Assembly: GCA_021785115.1 (NCBI GenBank)
Contig: JAJYGO010000109.1
Coordinates: forward strand, 1-16,786
Source of the DNA: Chloroflexota bacterium
GTDB taxonomy: Bacteria; Chloroflexota; Limnocylindria; Limnocylindrales; CSP1-4
Reading direction: 5' to 3'
Length of the DNA stretch: 16,786 nt
The notes under the pieces are model-generated. The model was not told where the DNA came from. It searched no databases and saw only the letters and a program-made list of their open reading frames with translations. Position numbers and translations under genes: made by a program. Positions within the stretch are counted from its first letter, which is position 1. Every line of letters begins with the position of its first letter. Shown in pieces: positions 7,837 through 14,362 of this stretch.

Positions 7837-10341
7837 CTACTGGATCGCTACGGTCGCGACCTGGATCTTACCGGAAAGGGCGCGGAGCGCGACGGAGTGC
7901 AGCCCCTCCGGGAGCACTGCGGGCACAACGACCGCACCGGTCGCTTGCGTCGTCAGGGCCAGCGTGCCGTCCACGTAGACGGCGAGCAGGCCCGAGGAGT
8001 TCTTGACCGACACCGTGATCGCGGCCGGCGCGCGAGCAGCGTCGGCCCGGAAGAGATAGGCCGCGAACGGGTTGCCCGCCGGCGACAGGGTCATCGGACC
8101 GTCGTTCTTGCCCCCGTTCTGGTATGTCTCGCCGGTGATCGTGTAGCCATTGCCCTGTCGTTTCCCGGGGATGGCCTGACCGATGGAGATTCGCGCGGGC
8201 TCCTCGCTCCGGAGCGTCGCGACCGCCCGCAGTTTCGGGCTCCGCAGGCTGTAGACGTTGCCGCTCCTGTGCTCCGCGTCGATGGGGAGAAAGCCCCATT
8301 TGTAGTCGCCGCCGGCGCGGTAGTAGGCCGACAGCTCTCCTCCCGCGCGCGAGAAGACGCGGTGGTGCTCCTCGAAGGAGGCCTCCATGTTGTAGGGATC
8401 GGGGTGGTCTGCGTCACGGAACACACTCACCGCGGCGGCCTTGACGGCCGCGTTCCCTCCGGGGAAGTCGGGGCCTCCTTCGTACGCGATCCGCTTCAGG
8501 CCGTAGGCGGCCACGATCTCCCCGTTCTCCTGCTGGTGACCGGCCCCCTGGAAGATGGCGGGGTCCATGTCGTTGGCCGTCCAGATGGAGGGCCGCGCGG
8601 CGTCCGGGTGAAGGTTCGCGGGCTCCCCCCTCGGATCGTTCGGGTTGTAGTAGGTGCTCCCGCCTGCTCCGTAGAAGTAGTACGACGGCGGGTGGGGCTG
8701 ACCGTCGGCGGGCCGGGTCGGGAAGGTGCACCTCGCATCGCCTCCCTCCCCGAAGTGCTTCCCGTCGCCGTTGTTCCAGTAGTTGAACACGTAGAGCAGC
8801 GGTACCTTGAGGGTGGGGTCGGGGTTGTAGGTCTGCGACGCGAGGATGGGACGGATGCGCGCCGATCCGGCATGGGGCATCTCGCCGTCCCCGAAGACGG
8901 AGCGGAAGATGTTGCTGATCTCCACCAGCCGCTTCGCCACCCTCCGCATGTCGAGCGCCCACGAGGCGCCGTCGTAGTTGAGCGGCCCGGTGCGCCCCGG
9001 GTACGCGGCCACCTCGGCGGTCGTCAGATCCCTATTCCGTTGCCAGTCGTAATTCCCCCCCGAGTTCCAGACCTCGTTCGAGTACTCGACGTAGAGGTTC
9101 AGGCCGGGGTCGAGCGGTGGATAGAGGGGCTGCTCCTGGCGAGCGCCGTAAGGATTGGTGCCGTCCGAACCGTACTTGAACGTCCGCGCGACGTTCGCCA
9201 CGTATGCGTCGTCGGCATACAGAGGGATGTTGATCCAGGCATCCACTCCGGCTGCGTTGGAGGCACGGATGACGTCCTCCCACGGTCCGCCACGATCCTT
9301 GCTCTTTCCATTCACCGTCAGCTTCTGCCGCGACTCGTCGCCGACGGAGGCCCACCCCGGCAAGGCTCGATCGCTCCACTGCCGCTGCTCATTGTGCGCG
9401 GTGGAGAGGAAATCCATCCACCGGGCCGCCTCGAACCGGTGCAGCAGGGCGATGAAGTCGGGCGTGAAGAGGGTCCCGAAGGGCAGCGGGGTCTCGGCAC
9501 CCGGCGCGATGGGCCGCATCAGCTCGAAGCTGGAGAATCCAGGCCGCGTCTTCTCCGGGTCGCGATAGGCGCCCGCCACGTAGAGCCAGAACGCCTCTCC
9601 GTCCCTGAACGTGAACCGGACCCTGCCGTAGGTGAATCCACCGACGTAGGCGGCGTTCCACGACCTCACTTCCCTCCCTTTTGCATCGGTCGGGATGGCC
9701 GTCCCACCGCCGAGGCCGACCGTCACGTCCTCGACCCACCCGCCGATCCGGAGGCCGTAGGTCCCCTCCGCGTGCTGCAGGCCCGCTTGCACGCCGACGC
9801 GCAGGTCGGAAGCGAGCGGGAACCCGAGCGCATCCAGCGGGACGAGCGCGCCGCCGCTGGGAGTGCGCAACTCGCGAAATGTGTGCCCGGCGTTGGCATA
9901 CATGCGCTCGGGCGCGTAATCCACGTAGGTCTCACCCAGGTTGATGCCCATCCGGTTGGCGCGCGCGAGTACCGTCACCGTCGCCGTCGCGGCCCGCGCG
10001 GGATCCCGCGCGGAACGGGCGACCACATGGTAGGTGCCGAGCTCTCGCGGCGCGACGTAGACGCCATGACCGTCGATGGTGCCTCCTTCGGCCTCGGCGA
10101 CCGACCAGCGCACGCCCGGCACCGCCTCGCCGGCGATCCTCGCCTCGAAGGCGATCGTGCTCCCACCCACCACCTTGATGGTAGGGGGCCAGACCTCCAT
10201 GGCCGCCCCGCTCGCATCCGCGCGGCTTCTCCCCGAGCGCTCCTCGGCCGTGGACTGGGCTCCGGCAGTCCCGCAGCCCGTGATCGACCCCAGCGCTATC
10301 AGGCTCATGGCGTACAGCGCGCAGCGCCTCGCATGGTTCAT
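7837..10341 (-). CDS. Secreted lipoprotein with an Ig-like domain and a clan GH-A-like glycoside hydrolase domain
   Basis: An 834-residue lipoprotein and the first gene of the six-gene operon. Residues 1-22 are a lipoprotein signal with basic MNHARR, a hydrophobic core and the lipobox ITGC (Cys23). Residues about 50-125 look like a bacterial Ig-like domain, with WSVAEAEGGTIDGHGVY in its centre. A beta-rich segment (about 130-280) precedes an (alpha/beta)-barrel-like region (about 290-670). In it, EYSNEVWN (419-426, Asn422-Glu423) matches the Asn-Glu acid/base motif of clan GH-A glycosidases, and AYEGGPD (619-625, Glu621) is a plausible nucleophile. A C-terminal beta-rich domain follows (about 700-834). 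I do not recognise a numbered GH family. By inference it cleaves or trims the polymer made by this locus in the periplasm or outer membrane. The start is set by GGAGGT 5 bases upstream and by the signal peptide; a start at 10401 would spoil the signal. Confidence 0.85.
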   Translation of the reverse strand: MNHARRCALYAMSLIALGSITGCGTAGAQSTAEERSGRSRADASGAAMEVWPPTIKVVGGSTIAFEARIAGEAVPGVRWSVAEAEGGTIDGHGVYVAPRELGTYHVVARSARDPARAATATVTVLARANRMGINLGETYVDYAPERMYANAGHTFRELRTPSGGALVPLDALGFPLASDLRVGVQAGLQHAEGTYGLRIGGWVEDVTVGLGGGTAIPTDAKGREVRSWNAAYVGGFTYGRVRFTFRDGEAFWLYVAGAYRDPEKTRPGFSSFELMRPIAPGAETPLPFGTLFTPDFIALLHRFEAARWMDFLSTAHNEQRQWSDRALPGWASVGDESRQKLTVNGKSKDRGGPWEDVIRASNAAGVDAWINIPLYADDAYVANVARTFKYGSDGTNPYGARQEQPLYPPLDPGLNLYVEYSNEVWNSGGNYDWQRNRDLTTAEVAAYPGRTGPLNYDGASWALDMRRVAKRLVEISNIFRSVFGDGEMPHAGSARIRPILASQTYNPDPTLKVPLLYVFNYWNNGDGKHFGEGGDARCTFPTRPADGQPHPPSYYFYGAGGSTYYNPNDPRGEPANLHPDAARPSIWTANDMDPAIFQGAGHQQENGEIVAAYGLKRIAYEGGPDFPGGNAAVKAAAVSVFRDADHPDPYNMEASFEEHHRVFSRAGGELSAYYRAGGDYKWGFLPIDAEHRSGNVYSLRSPKLRAVATLRSEEPARISIGQAIPGKRQGNGYTITGETYQNGGKNDGPMTLSPAGNPFAAYLFRADAARAPAAITVSVKNSSGLLAVYVDGTLALTTQATGAVVVPAVLPEGLHSVALRALSGKIQVATVAIQ

Positions 10342-10346
10342 CGCAT

Positions 10347-10352
10347 ACCTCC
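10347..10352 (-). promoter_or_regulatory. Ribosome binding site of the glycosidase-like lipoprotein
   Basis: GGAGGT on the minus strand lies 5 bases before the ATG at 10339-10341. It is the best Shine-Dalgarno match in the minus-strand operon. It sets the start 60 bases downstream of the longest open frame, in agreement with the lipoprotein signal. Confidence 0.8.
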
Positions 10353-10466
10353 GCCCACCTGCCCGCGGACGGTACTCGCGCGCCGGTGGCCCCGTGAGCA
10401 AGAGCCCCCGAGGGTCGCCGCCGCACCGCCCCCAGCCGCGAAGCCTTTCGCCGGCCTGGGTCCATG

Positions 10467-10486
10467 GCGTGGCACTCCAGCCACGC
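10467..10486. repeat. Inverted repeat, possible operator
   Basis: GCGTGGC (10467-10473) and its exact complement GCCACGC (10480-10486) enclose ACTCCA. A 20-base dyad in a divergent promoter region has the size of a dimeric regulator site. A short perfect dyad can occur by chance in G+C-rich DNA. It is not a sigma-54 promoter, because the TTGC half is missing. Confidence 0.35.
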
Positions 10487-10577
10487 TCTTCTCGGTCTCC
10501 GCCCCGAGTCCGCCACCGCGGCGCGGCAGGGGTCGCTCCTTCCGTCCTCCCGCCCGCGCTGCTAACGTGCTCCTCCG

Positions 10578-11135
10578 ATGGGAGCCCTGGTGGAAGCCCT
10601 GCGCCGCGACCGCGCGCGCTACGCCAATCTGGGCGGCTGGCAAAGGAACCTCGGCTTCTGGATCGGCGCAGCCTACCGCGTTGGCTCGTGGGCCAACGGG
10701 CTCCGTTTCGGGCTTATCCGGGTGCCGCTGGTGCTCTGTTACCGTATAGTGAAGCTGCCGTGGAAGTGGATCCTCAACGTGGACATCCCGGCCGCCGCCC
10801 GGATCGGGCCGGGCCTCTGCCTCATCCACCCTCGCAACGTCGTGCTCGACTCGGGCGTGCACATCGGCGAGAACTGCCTCATCTTCCACGAGGTGACCCT
10901 CGCAACGGGCGCCGTCGCCGGCTTCCCCCGGATCGGGAACGACGTGGACATCTACGTCGGCGCGCGCGTGCTGGGTGGTATCGAGATCGGCGACGGCTCG
11001 ATGATCGGCGCCAACGCCGTCGTCACTCGTTCCGTACCGCCCGGGTCCGTCGTGGTCACGGCACCGAGCCGCATCCTGCCGCGCTCGCTGGCTCCCGTCG
11101 CGCGCCGTGCGGCCGGCCAGCAGGACGATGCCTAG
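10578..11135 (+). CDS. Hexapeptide-repeat acetyltransferase of the serine O-acetyltransferase (CysE-like) type
   Basis: A 185-residue left-handed beta-helix acyltransferase. A short helical N-terminus (1-70, RRDRARYANL then GGWQRNLGFW) precedes hexapeptide repeats from about residue 72. These show the isoleucine/valine period and the GPGLCLIHPRNVVLDSG, HIGENCLIFHEVTLATG and GARVLGGIEIGDGSMIGANA patterns of the family. The His in LIHP and the His in FHEVTL fit the acetyl-transfer site of CysE-like enzymes. It uses acetyl-CoA. CysE itself is longer at the N-terminus, and short relatives are common in exopolysaccharide loci, so I infer that a sugar or nucleotide-sugar precursor, not free serine, is the acceptor. 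The ATG start has no Shine-Dalgarno sequence and sits just behind a TGCTAAC -10-like element, as expected of a nearly leaderless mRNA. It converges on the glycosyltransferase gene ending at 11182. Confidence 0.88.
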   Translation: MGALVEALRRDRARYANLGGWQRNLGFWIGAAYRVGSWANGLRFGLIRVPLVLCYRIVKLPWKWILNVDIPAAARIGPGLCLIHPRNVVLDSGVHIGENCLIFHEVTLATGAVAGFPRIGNDVDIYVGARVLGGIEIGDGSMIGANAVVTRSVPPGSVVVTAPSRILPRSLAPVARRAAGQQDDA

Positions 11136-11181
11136 CGCCTGAGCGCCACGCCCGGAGAGCGCTCGCGGCAGCGACGGCACC

Positions 11182-12396
11182 TCAGGCTCCCCCGACCCGG
11201 GAGCAGAGGGCCGCCAGCCTCCGCGCCTCCGCAGCCGCGTCGTGCCGTCGGGCCACCGCGGCAGCGCCCACCCCTCCCATCTCTCCGAGACGTTCGCTGG
11301 AGGCCTCCAGCGCGGCTCGCATCGCGCTCGCCAGGGCCTCGCTCGAGCCGGCAGGCACCACCCAGCCGCTGCTCCCCGGCTCCACCAGCTCCGGCACCCC
11401 CGCCACCGCCGTCGCGATCACCGGCCTCCCCAGCGCCAGCGCCTCCATGATGACCACCGGCAGCCCCTCCGCGAAGCTGGGCAGCACCAGCGCCCGCGCC
11501 CGCTCGATCTCCGTGCACACGTCGGCCGCGCTCATCCAGCCCGCCAGGCGGACCCGCTCGCCGAGCCCTTCGCGCGCGATGGCCTCCTCCACCCTCGCCC
11601 GCAGCGGCCCGTCCCCCACGAGGACCAGCTCGAACCGGCGCCCCTCCGCCGCCAGCCGCGCGGCCGCCTCCACCAGCACGAGGTGCCCCTTCTCCGGGCT
11701 CATCCGCGCCACGCAGACGAACCGCGGCGCCTCCGGCACGGGCGTGCGGGGCGCGTCCAGCAGATCCCTCCCCACCCCGCACCGCACCACCTCGATCTTC
11801 TCCCAGTCCTCGTACCGGGCCCACCGGCAGAGCTGGCTGCGCCCGAAGGCGCTGATCGCGACCACGAACGACGCCCGCCGGACCTTCTCCCCCAGCGCCA
11901 GGAACTCCGGGCGGTCGAACTCCTCCGGGCCGTGGACCGTGAAGCTGTACCTCGGCCCGCCCAGCACCCGGCAGAGCATCGCCACCGCCGCCGGGTTGGT
12001 CCCGAAGTGCGCGTGCAGGTGCTCCACGCGCTCCGCCGAGAGCCAGCGCAGGAGCAGGCACGCCTCGGCCAGGTAGGCCAGGTTGCGCATCAGCCCGCGA
12101 TCGGAGCGGCGCCCGACGCGGAGGGTGAGCGCGAGCGCGCGGCTCAGGCGCACGGGGTGTGCGAGGGCGACGCCGCTCACCGCGAGCGCGTGCGCCACGG
12201 CACCCTCCGGGAGCACGAAGCGCGTCCGGCGCGCCTCGGCCCGGTCGGCCTCCGTCACCAGCTCCTGCGCGACCGGGCGCAGGCTGATGCGCACGATCTC
12301 GTGCCCCTCCGCCTCCAGCGCCTCGATCTCGCGCCGGATGAAGCTGTGGGTCGTCCGCGGGTACTGGTTGATCAGGTAGGCGATCTTCAAGTTCAC
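11182..12396 (-). CDS. GT4-family exopolysaccharide glycosyltransferase (WcaL-like)
   Basis: A 404-residue GT-B glycosyltransferase. The N-terminus, KIAYLINQYPRTTHSFIRRE, is characteristic of the WcaL/EpsD-like GT4 group of colanic acid and exopolysaccharide clusters, as is HLHAHFGTNPAAVAM (127-140). FTVHGPEEF (152-160) lies in the acceptor domain. The donor domain has CVARMSPEKGH (228-238) and the EX7E pair E310/E318 in FAEGLPVVIMEAL. The start is most likely the GTG at 12394-12396 (then Asn-Leu-Lys-Ile). A TTG two codons on is possible, and the upstream Arg/Pro-rich extension of the open frame is not protein-like. It is transcribed away from the export module, from the 121-base divergent gap at 12397-12517. 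It would add a sugar to the repeat unit in the cytoplasm. Confidence 0.9.
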   Translation of the reverse strand: MNLKIAYLINQYPRTTHSFIRREIEALEAEGHEIVRISLRPVAQELVTEADRAEARRTRFVLPEGAVAHALAVSGVALAHPVRLSRALALTLRVGRRSDRGLMRNLAYLAEACLLLRWLSAERVEHLHAHFGTNPAAVAMLCRVLGGPRYSFTVHGPEEFDRPEFLALGEKVRRASFVVAISAFGRSQLCRWARYEDWEKIEVVRCGVGRDLLDAPRTPVPEAPRFVCVARMSPEKGHLVLVEAAARLAAEGRRFELVLVGDGPLRARVEEAIAREGLGERVRLAGWMSAADVCTEIERARALVLPSFAEGLPVVIMEALALGRPVIATAVAGVPELVEPGSSGWVVPAGSSEALASAMRAALEASSERLGEMGGVGAAAVARRHDAAAEARRLAALCSRVGGA

Positions 12397-12503
12397 CCCG
12401 GGATTTCGGCCTGATGGCGACGTCAGCTTGTACACGGCCCGCGGCGTCCGGCCTGTCCCCGCGCCACGTGACACCGCTCTCCTTGCCCGCGGCGGGGTCC
12501 GGA

Positions 12504-12508
12504 GGGAG
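12504..12508 (+). promoter_or_regulatory. Ribosome binding site of the polysaccharide export lipoprotein
   Basis: GGGAG lies 9 bases before the ATG at 12518-12520, within a GGAGGGAG purine stretch. It supports that start over an upstream one at 12428 and agrees with the lipoprotein signal that follows. Confidence 0.65.
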
Positions 12509-12517
12509 ACTATCGCG

Positions 12518-13174
12518 ATGCCAGCCCACACACGTAGCTGCATCGGCCCTCCCCGCGCGAGGACGCCCGCGGGACTCGCACTCTGCGTGGCGCTCGCGCT
12601 GGTGGCGGCGTCCACGGTGGCCTGCTCGGGTCCTGGCCAGTACGTCTGGGTGGACGACTACGCCGGAGGCACCACCGACCCGGCCAGCCCGTACGCGCTC
12701 GCGTCCGGCGACGTGATCCAGGTGAAGGTCTTCAACCAGGACCAGCTCACCACCAAGGCGAAGATCCGGGCCGACGGGAAGGTGTCGCTGCCCCTGGTCA
12801 ACGACGTGCCGGCGGCCGGCCTGACGCCCGCGGCCCTCGGGACCGAGCTCCAGGCGCGCTACAGGGAGTTCGTCAAGGCCCCCCTGGTCACCGTCTCGGT
12901 CGAGGAGTCGCGTCCGGCGGTGGTCTACGTTGGGGGCGAGGTGACCAAGCCGGGGGCCTACCCCATCGAGACCTGCTCCGGGGTCCTGCAGGCGCTCGTC
13001 ACGGCCGGGGGCCTCACCGTGAACGCCCGCACCGACCGCATCTTCGTCCTGCGCCAGACCAGCCGGCAGGCCAACCCGTCGCGCATCCGCTTCACCTACG
13101 ACGCCCTCGCCCGCCTGACGGGCCGCGCCTCGCAGTTCAAGCTCCTCCCCGGCGACGTGGTGGTCGTCGAGTAG
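12518..13174 (+). CDS. Short polysaccharide export (OPX/Wza-family) lipoprotein
   Basis: A 218-residue periplasmic lipoprotein. The signal has Arg residues, a hydrophobic core (about 19-34) and the lipobox TVAC (Cys36). The Poly_export domain covers about 57-130: YALASGDVIQVKVFNQ, then RADGKVSLPLVNDVPAAGLT. One SLBB domain follows (about 134-200): VVYVGGEVTKPGAYPI with the YVGGEV and PG.Y signature. The chain ends at LPGDVVVVE, right after the SLBB region. It therefore has no second SLBB domain and no C-terminal amphipathic helix like the one that forms the outer-membrane pore in E. coli Wza (about 380 residues). Short OPX proteins of this sort are known to work with a separate beta-barrel porin, and a predicted barrel gene starts one base after the stop. 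Role: periplasmic channel for polymer export. Confidence 0.93.
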   Translation: MPAHTRSCIGPPRARTPAGLALCVALALVAASTVACSGPGQYVWVDDYAGGTTDPASPYALASGDVIQVKVFNQDQLTTKAKIRADGKVSLPLVNDVPAAGLTPAALGTELQARYREFVKAPLVTVSVEESRPAVVYVGGEVTKPGAYPIETCSGVLQALVTAGGLTVNARTDRIFVLRQTSRQANPSRIRFTYDALARLTGRASQFKLLPGDVVVVE

Positions 13175-13175
13175 C

Positions 13176-14345
13176 ATGCTCCCCGGCGTCTTCGCCGCCG
13201 GCCTGCTCCTCGCGCTGGGGCAGACGCAGTGGGAGGCGGGACTGCGCACGGAGCTCCGCGGCTACGACGACGGCGCGGGCGACCTCGTGCTCGTGCCCGA
13301 CCTCGCCATCGAGGATCGCTCGCGCGACCTGCTGCTTCGCGCCCGCTACGACCCGCAGCTCCTTTTCCGGGAGCCGCGCCCCCGCGACACCTTCGGCGCC
13401 GCGCACCGGGACGAGCTGACGGCCGCCTTCCGGCTCGATCGCGACCTCTCGCTCACCCTCATCCAGAGCGGTTCCGTGGGGCCCTCCGACATGTCTTGGG
13501 TGTCGCTCGATCCGAGCGCGGCACCGTTCCTCGGGGTGGTGAGCTATCGCTCACCGCTGGTGACCTTCATCAACGAGACCGTGAGCGCAAAGATCGAGGG
13601 GCGCGTTTCGCGCCAGCTCTCCCTCAACGCCACCGCCGGCTTCGGGATCACCGGCGGGCTCGGCCAGCAAGTGACGACCTACCCGCGCACCGACGCGGTG
13701 AGCGCGTCGGCAGGAGCCACCTGGACCGAGCGCCGAGACACCTTCACCCTGGGCGCCAACGGCAGCTACGGATGGGTGACCGGCGGCTACGACACCATGT
13801 TCTACGGCGGCTCCGTCGCGTGGCGCCACGCCTATACGCTCGCCAGCGAGCGGACGCTGACGGCGAGCGCCGTGGACGTCCCCGACGAGACGCTGGGCCC
13901 GCGGTACGAGACGGAGCTGCGCGCCGGTTTCGCAGGCCTGGGCGGGAACACACCCTATCAGCAGAGCGGGGTCATCCCCACGGGCGAGGCCTCGCTCTTC
14001 CGCGAGGCGCCGCGGCGCCCCGGTGCGCTCGCGGCGCGCGTGACGCTGCGCTACGCGCCGGTGATCGATCCTCTCACTGGCGCCTTCATCGCCCGGGGGG
14101 AACTGTCGGCGAAGCTCGATCTCTGGCTCGATCGGCACTTCGCCGCCACGGCGACGGGTGGGCTCGGCTATGCGCCCCAGCCGGGCCCGAATTATCCCAA
14201 GACGCTCGGCCAGGAGGGGCTGGCCTTGACCTACGAGCCGTCGCCCGGCATCGCCTTCTCCGCGGGCGGCCGCGTGGCCCACATCCCGCAGACGGAGTGG
14301 GCCGGAATCGTCACCGCCTCCTTCCAGCAGCGCGGGCGCCTGTGA
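13176..14345 (+). CDS. Predicted outer-membrane beta-barrel protein, likely OPX partner
   Basis: A 389-residue protein of alternating polar and hydrophobic residues typical of outer-membrane beta-strands, as in LSLNATAGFGITGGL, FTLGANGSYGWVTGGYD and FAATATGGLGYAP. Turns are Asp/Gly/Asn-rich and I saw no cysteine. The first 17 residues (MLPGVFAAGLLLALG, then QT) could be a short signal peptide, although it lacks N-terminal positive charge. The ATG is one base after the stop of the OPX gene (TAGC-ATG), so coupled translation is likely. I recognise no enzymatic motif. From position and the pore-less form of its neighbour I infer that it is the outer-membrane porin for the exported polymer, like the Wzp barrels described in Myxococcus. 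Strand number cannot be settled by eye. The C-terminus (QQRGRL) lacks the usual terminal aromatic residue. Confidence 0.78.
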   Translation: MLPGVFAAGLLLALGQTQWEAGLRTELRGYDDGAGDLVLVPDLAIEDRSRDLLLRARYDPQLLFREPRPRDTFGAAHRDELTAAFRLDRDLSLTLIQSGSVGPSDMSWVSLDPSAAPFLGVVSYRSPLVTFINETVSAKIEGRVSRQLSLNATAGFGITGGLGQQVTTYPRTDAVSASAGATWTERRDTFTLGANGSYGWVTGGYDTMFYGGSVAWRHAYTLASERTLTASAVDVPDETLGPRYETELRAGFAGLGGNTPYQQSGVIPTGEASLFREAPRRPGALAARVTLRYAPVIDPLTGAFIARGELSAKLDLWLDRHFAATATGGLGYAPQPGPNYPKTLGQEGLALTYEPSPGIAFSAGGRVAHIPQTEWAGIVTASFQQRGRL

Positions 14346-14352
14346 CCCGTCC

Positions 14353-14358
14353 GAGGAG
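14353..14358 (+). promoter_or_regulatory. Ribosome binding site of the Wzz-like gene
   Basis: GAGGAG lies 4 bases before the ATG at 14363-14365. It separates this gene from the open frame that runs back into the beta-barrel gene and fixes the start. Confidence 0.75.
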
Positions 14359-14362
14359 CGTC

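Larger units (their letters stand above)
10342..10577. other. Divergent intergenic region between two exopolysaccharide transcription units
   Basis: These 236 bases separate the minus-strand assembly operon from the plus-strand acetyltransferase, so promoters for both must lie here or very near. Visible elements are the minus-strand ribosome binding site (10347-10352), a perfect 7-base inverted repeat with a 6-base spacer (10467-10486), and a TGCTAACGT extended -10-like sequence (10559-10567) close to the plus-strand ATG. I saw no convincing -35 element in either direction and no small gene. Confidence 0.6.

Noticed and set aside
10466..10490. Possible sigma-54 promoter (TGGCAC half)
   Set aside because: TGGCAC is followed after 5 bases by CCAC, not TTGC, so the -12 element is absent on this strand; the other strand fails as well.
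7897..10749. 950-codon plus-strand open frame
   Set aside because: It lies almost wholly antisense to the glycosidase-like lipoprotein, has no recognisable domain, and is rich in Arg, Val and Gly as expected of a shadow frame in G+C-rich DNA.
11157..11164. GAGCGCTC palindrome between convergent genes as a terminator
   Set aside because: The palindrome has no loop and no T run, and 8-base palindromes of this composition are common at high G+C.
11132..13249. 705-codon minus-strand open frame
   Set aside because: It crosses the divergent gap and runs antisense to the OPX gene and out of frame through the GT4 gene. The low-complexity Arg/Gly/Ala sequence shows no domain.
13229..14362. N-terminal extension of the Wzz-like frame back into the beta-barrel gene
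   Set aside because: The extension is Arg/Pro-rich and overlaps the beta-barrel gene out of frame. A clear GAGGAG ribosome binding site and the charged N-terminus set the start at 14363.
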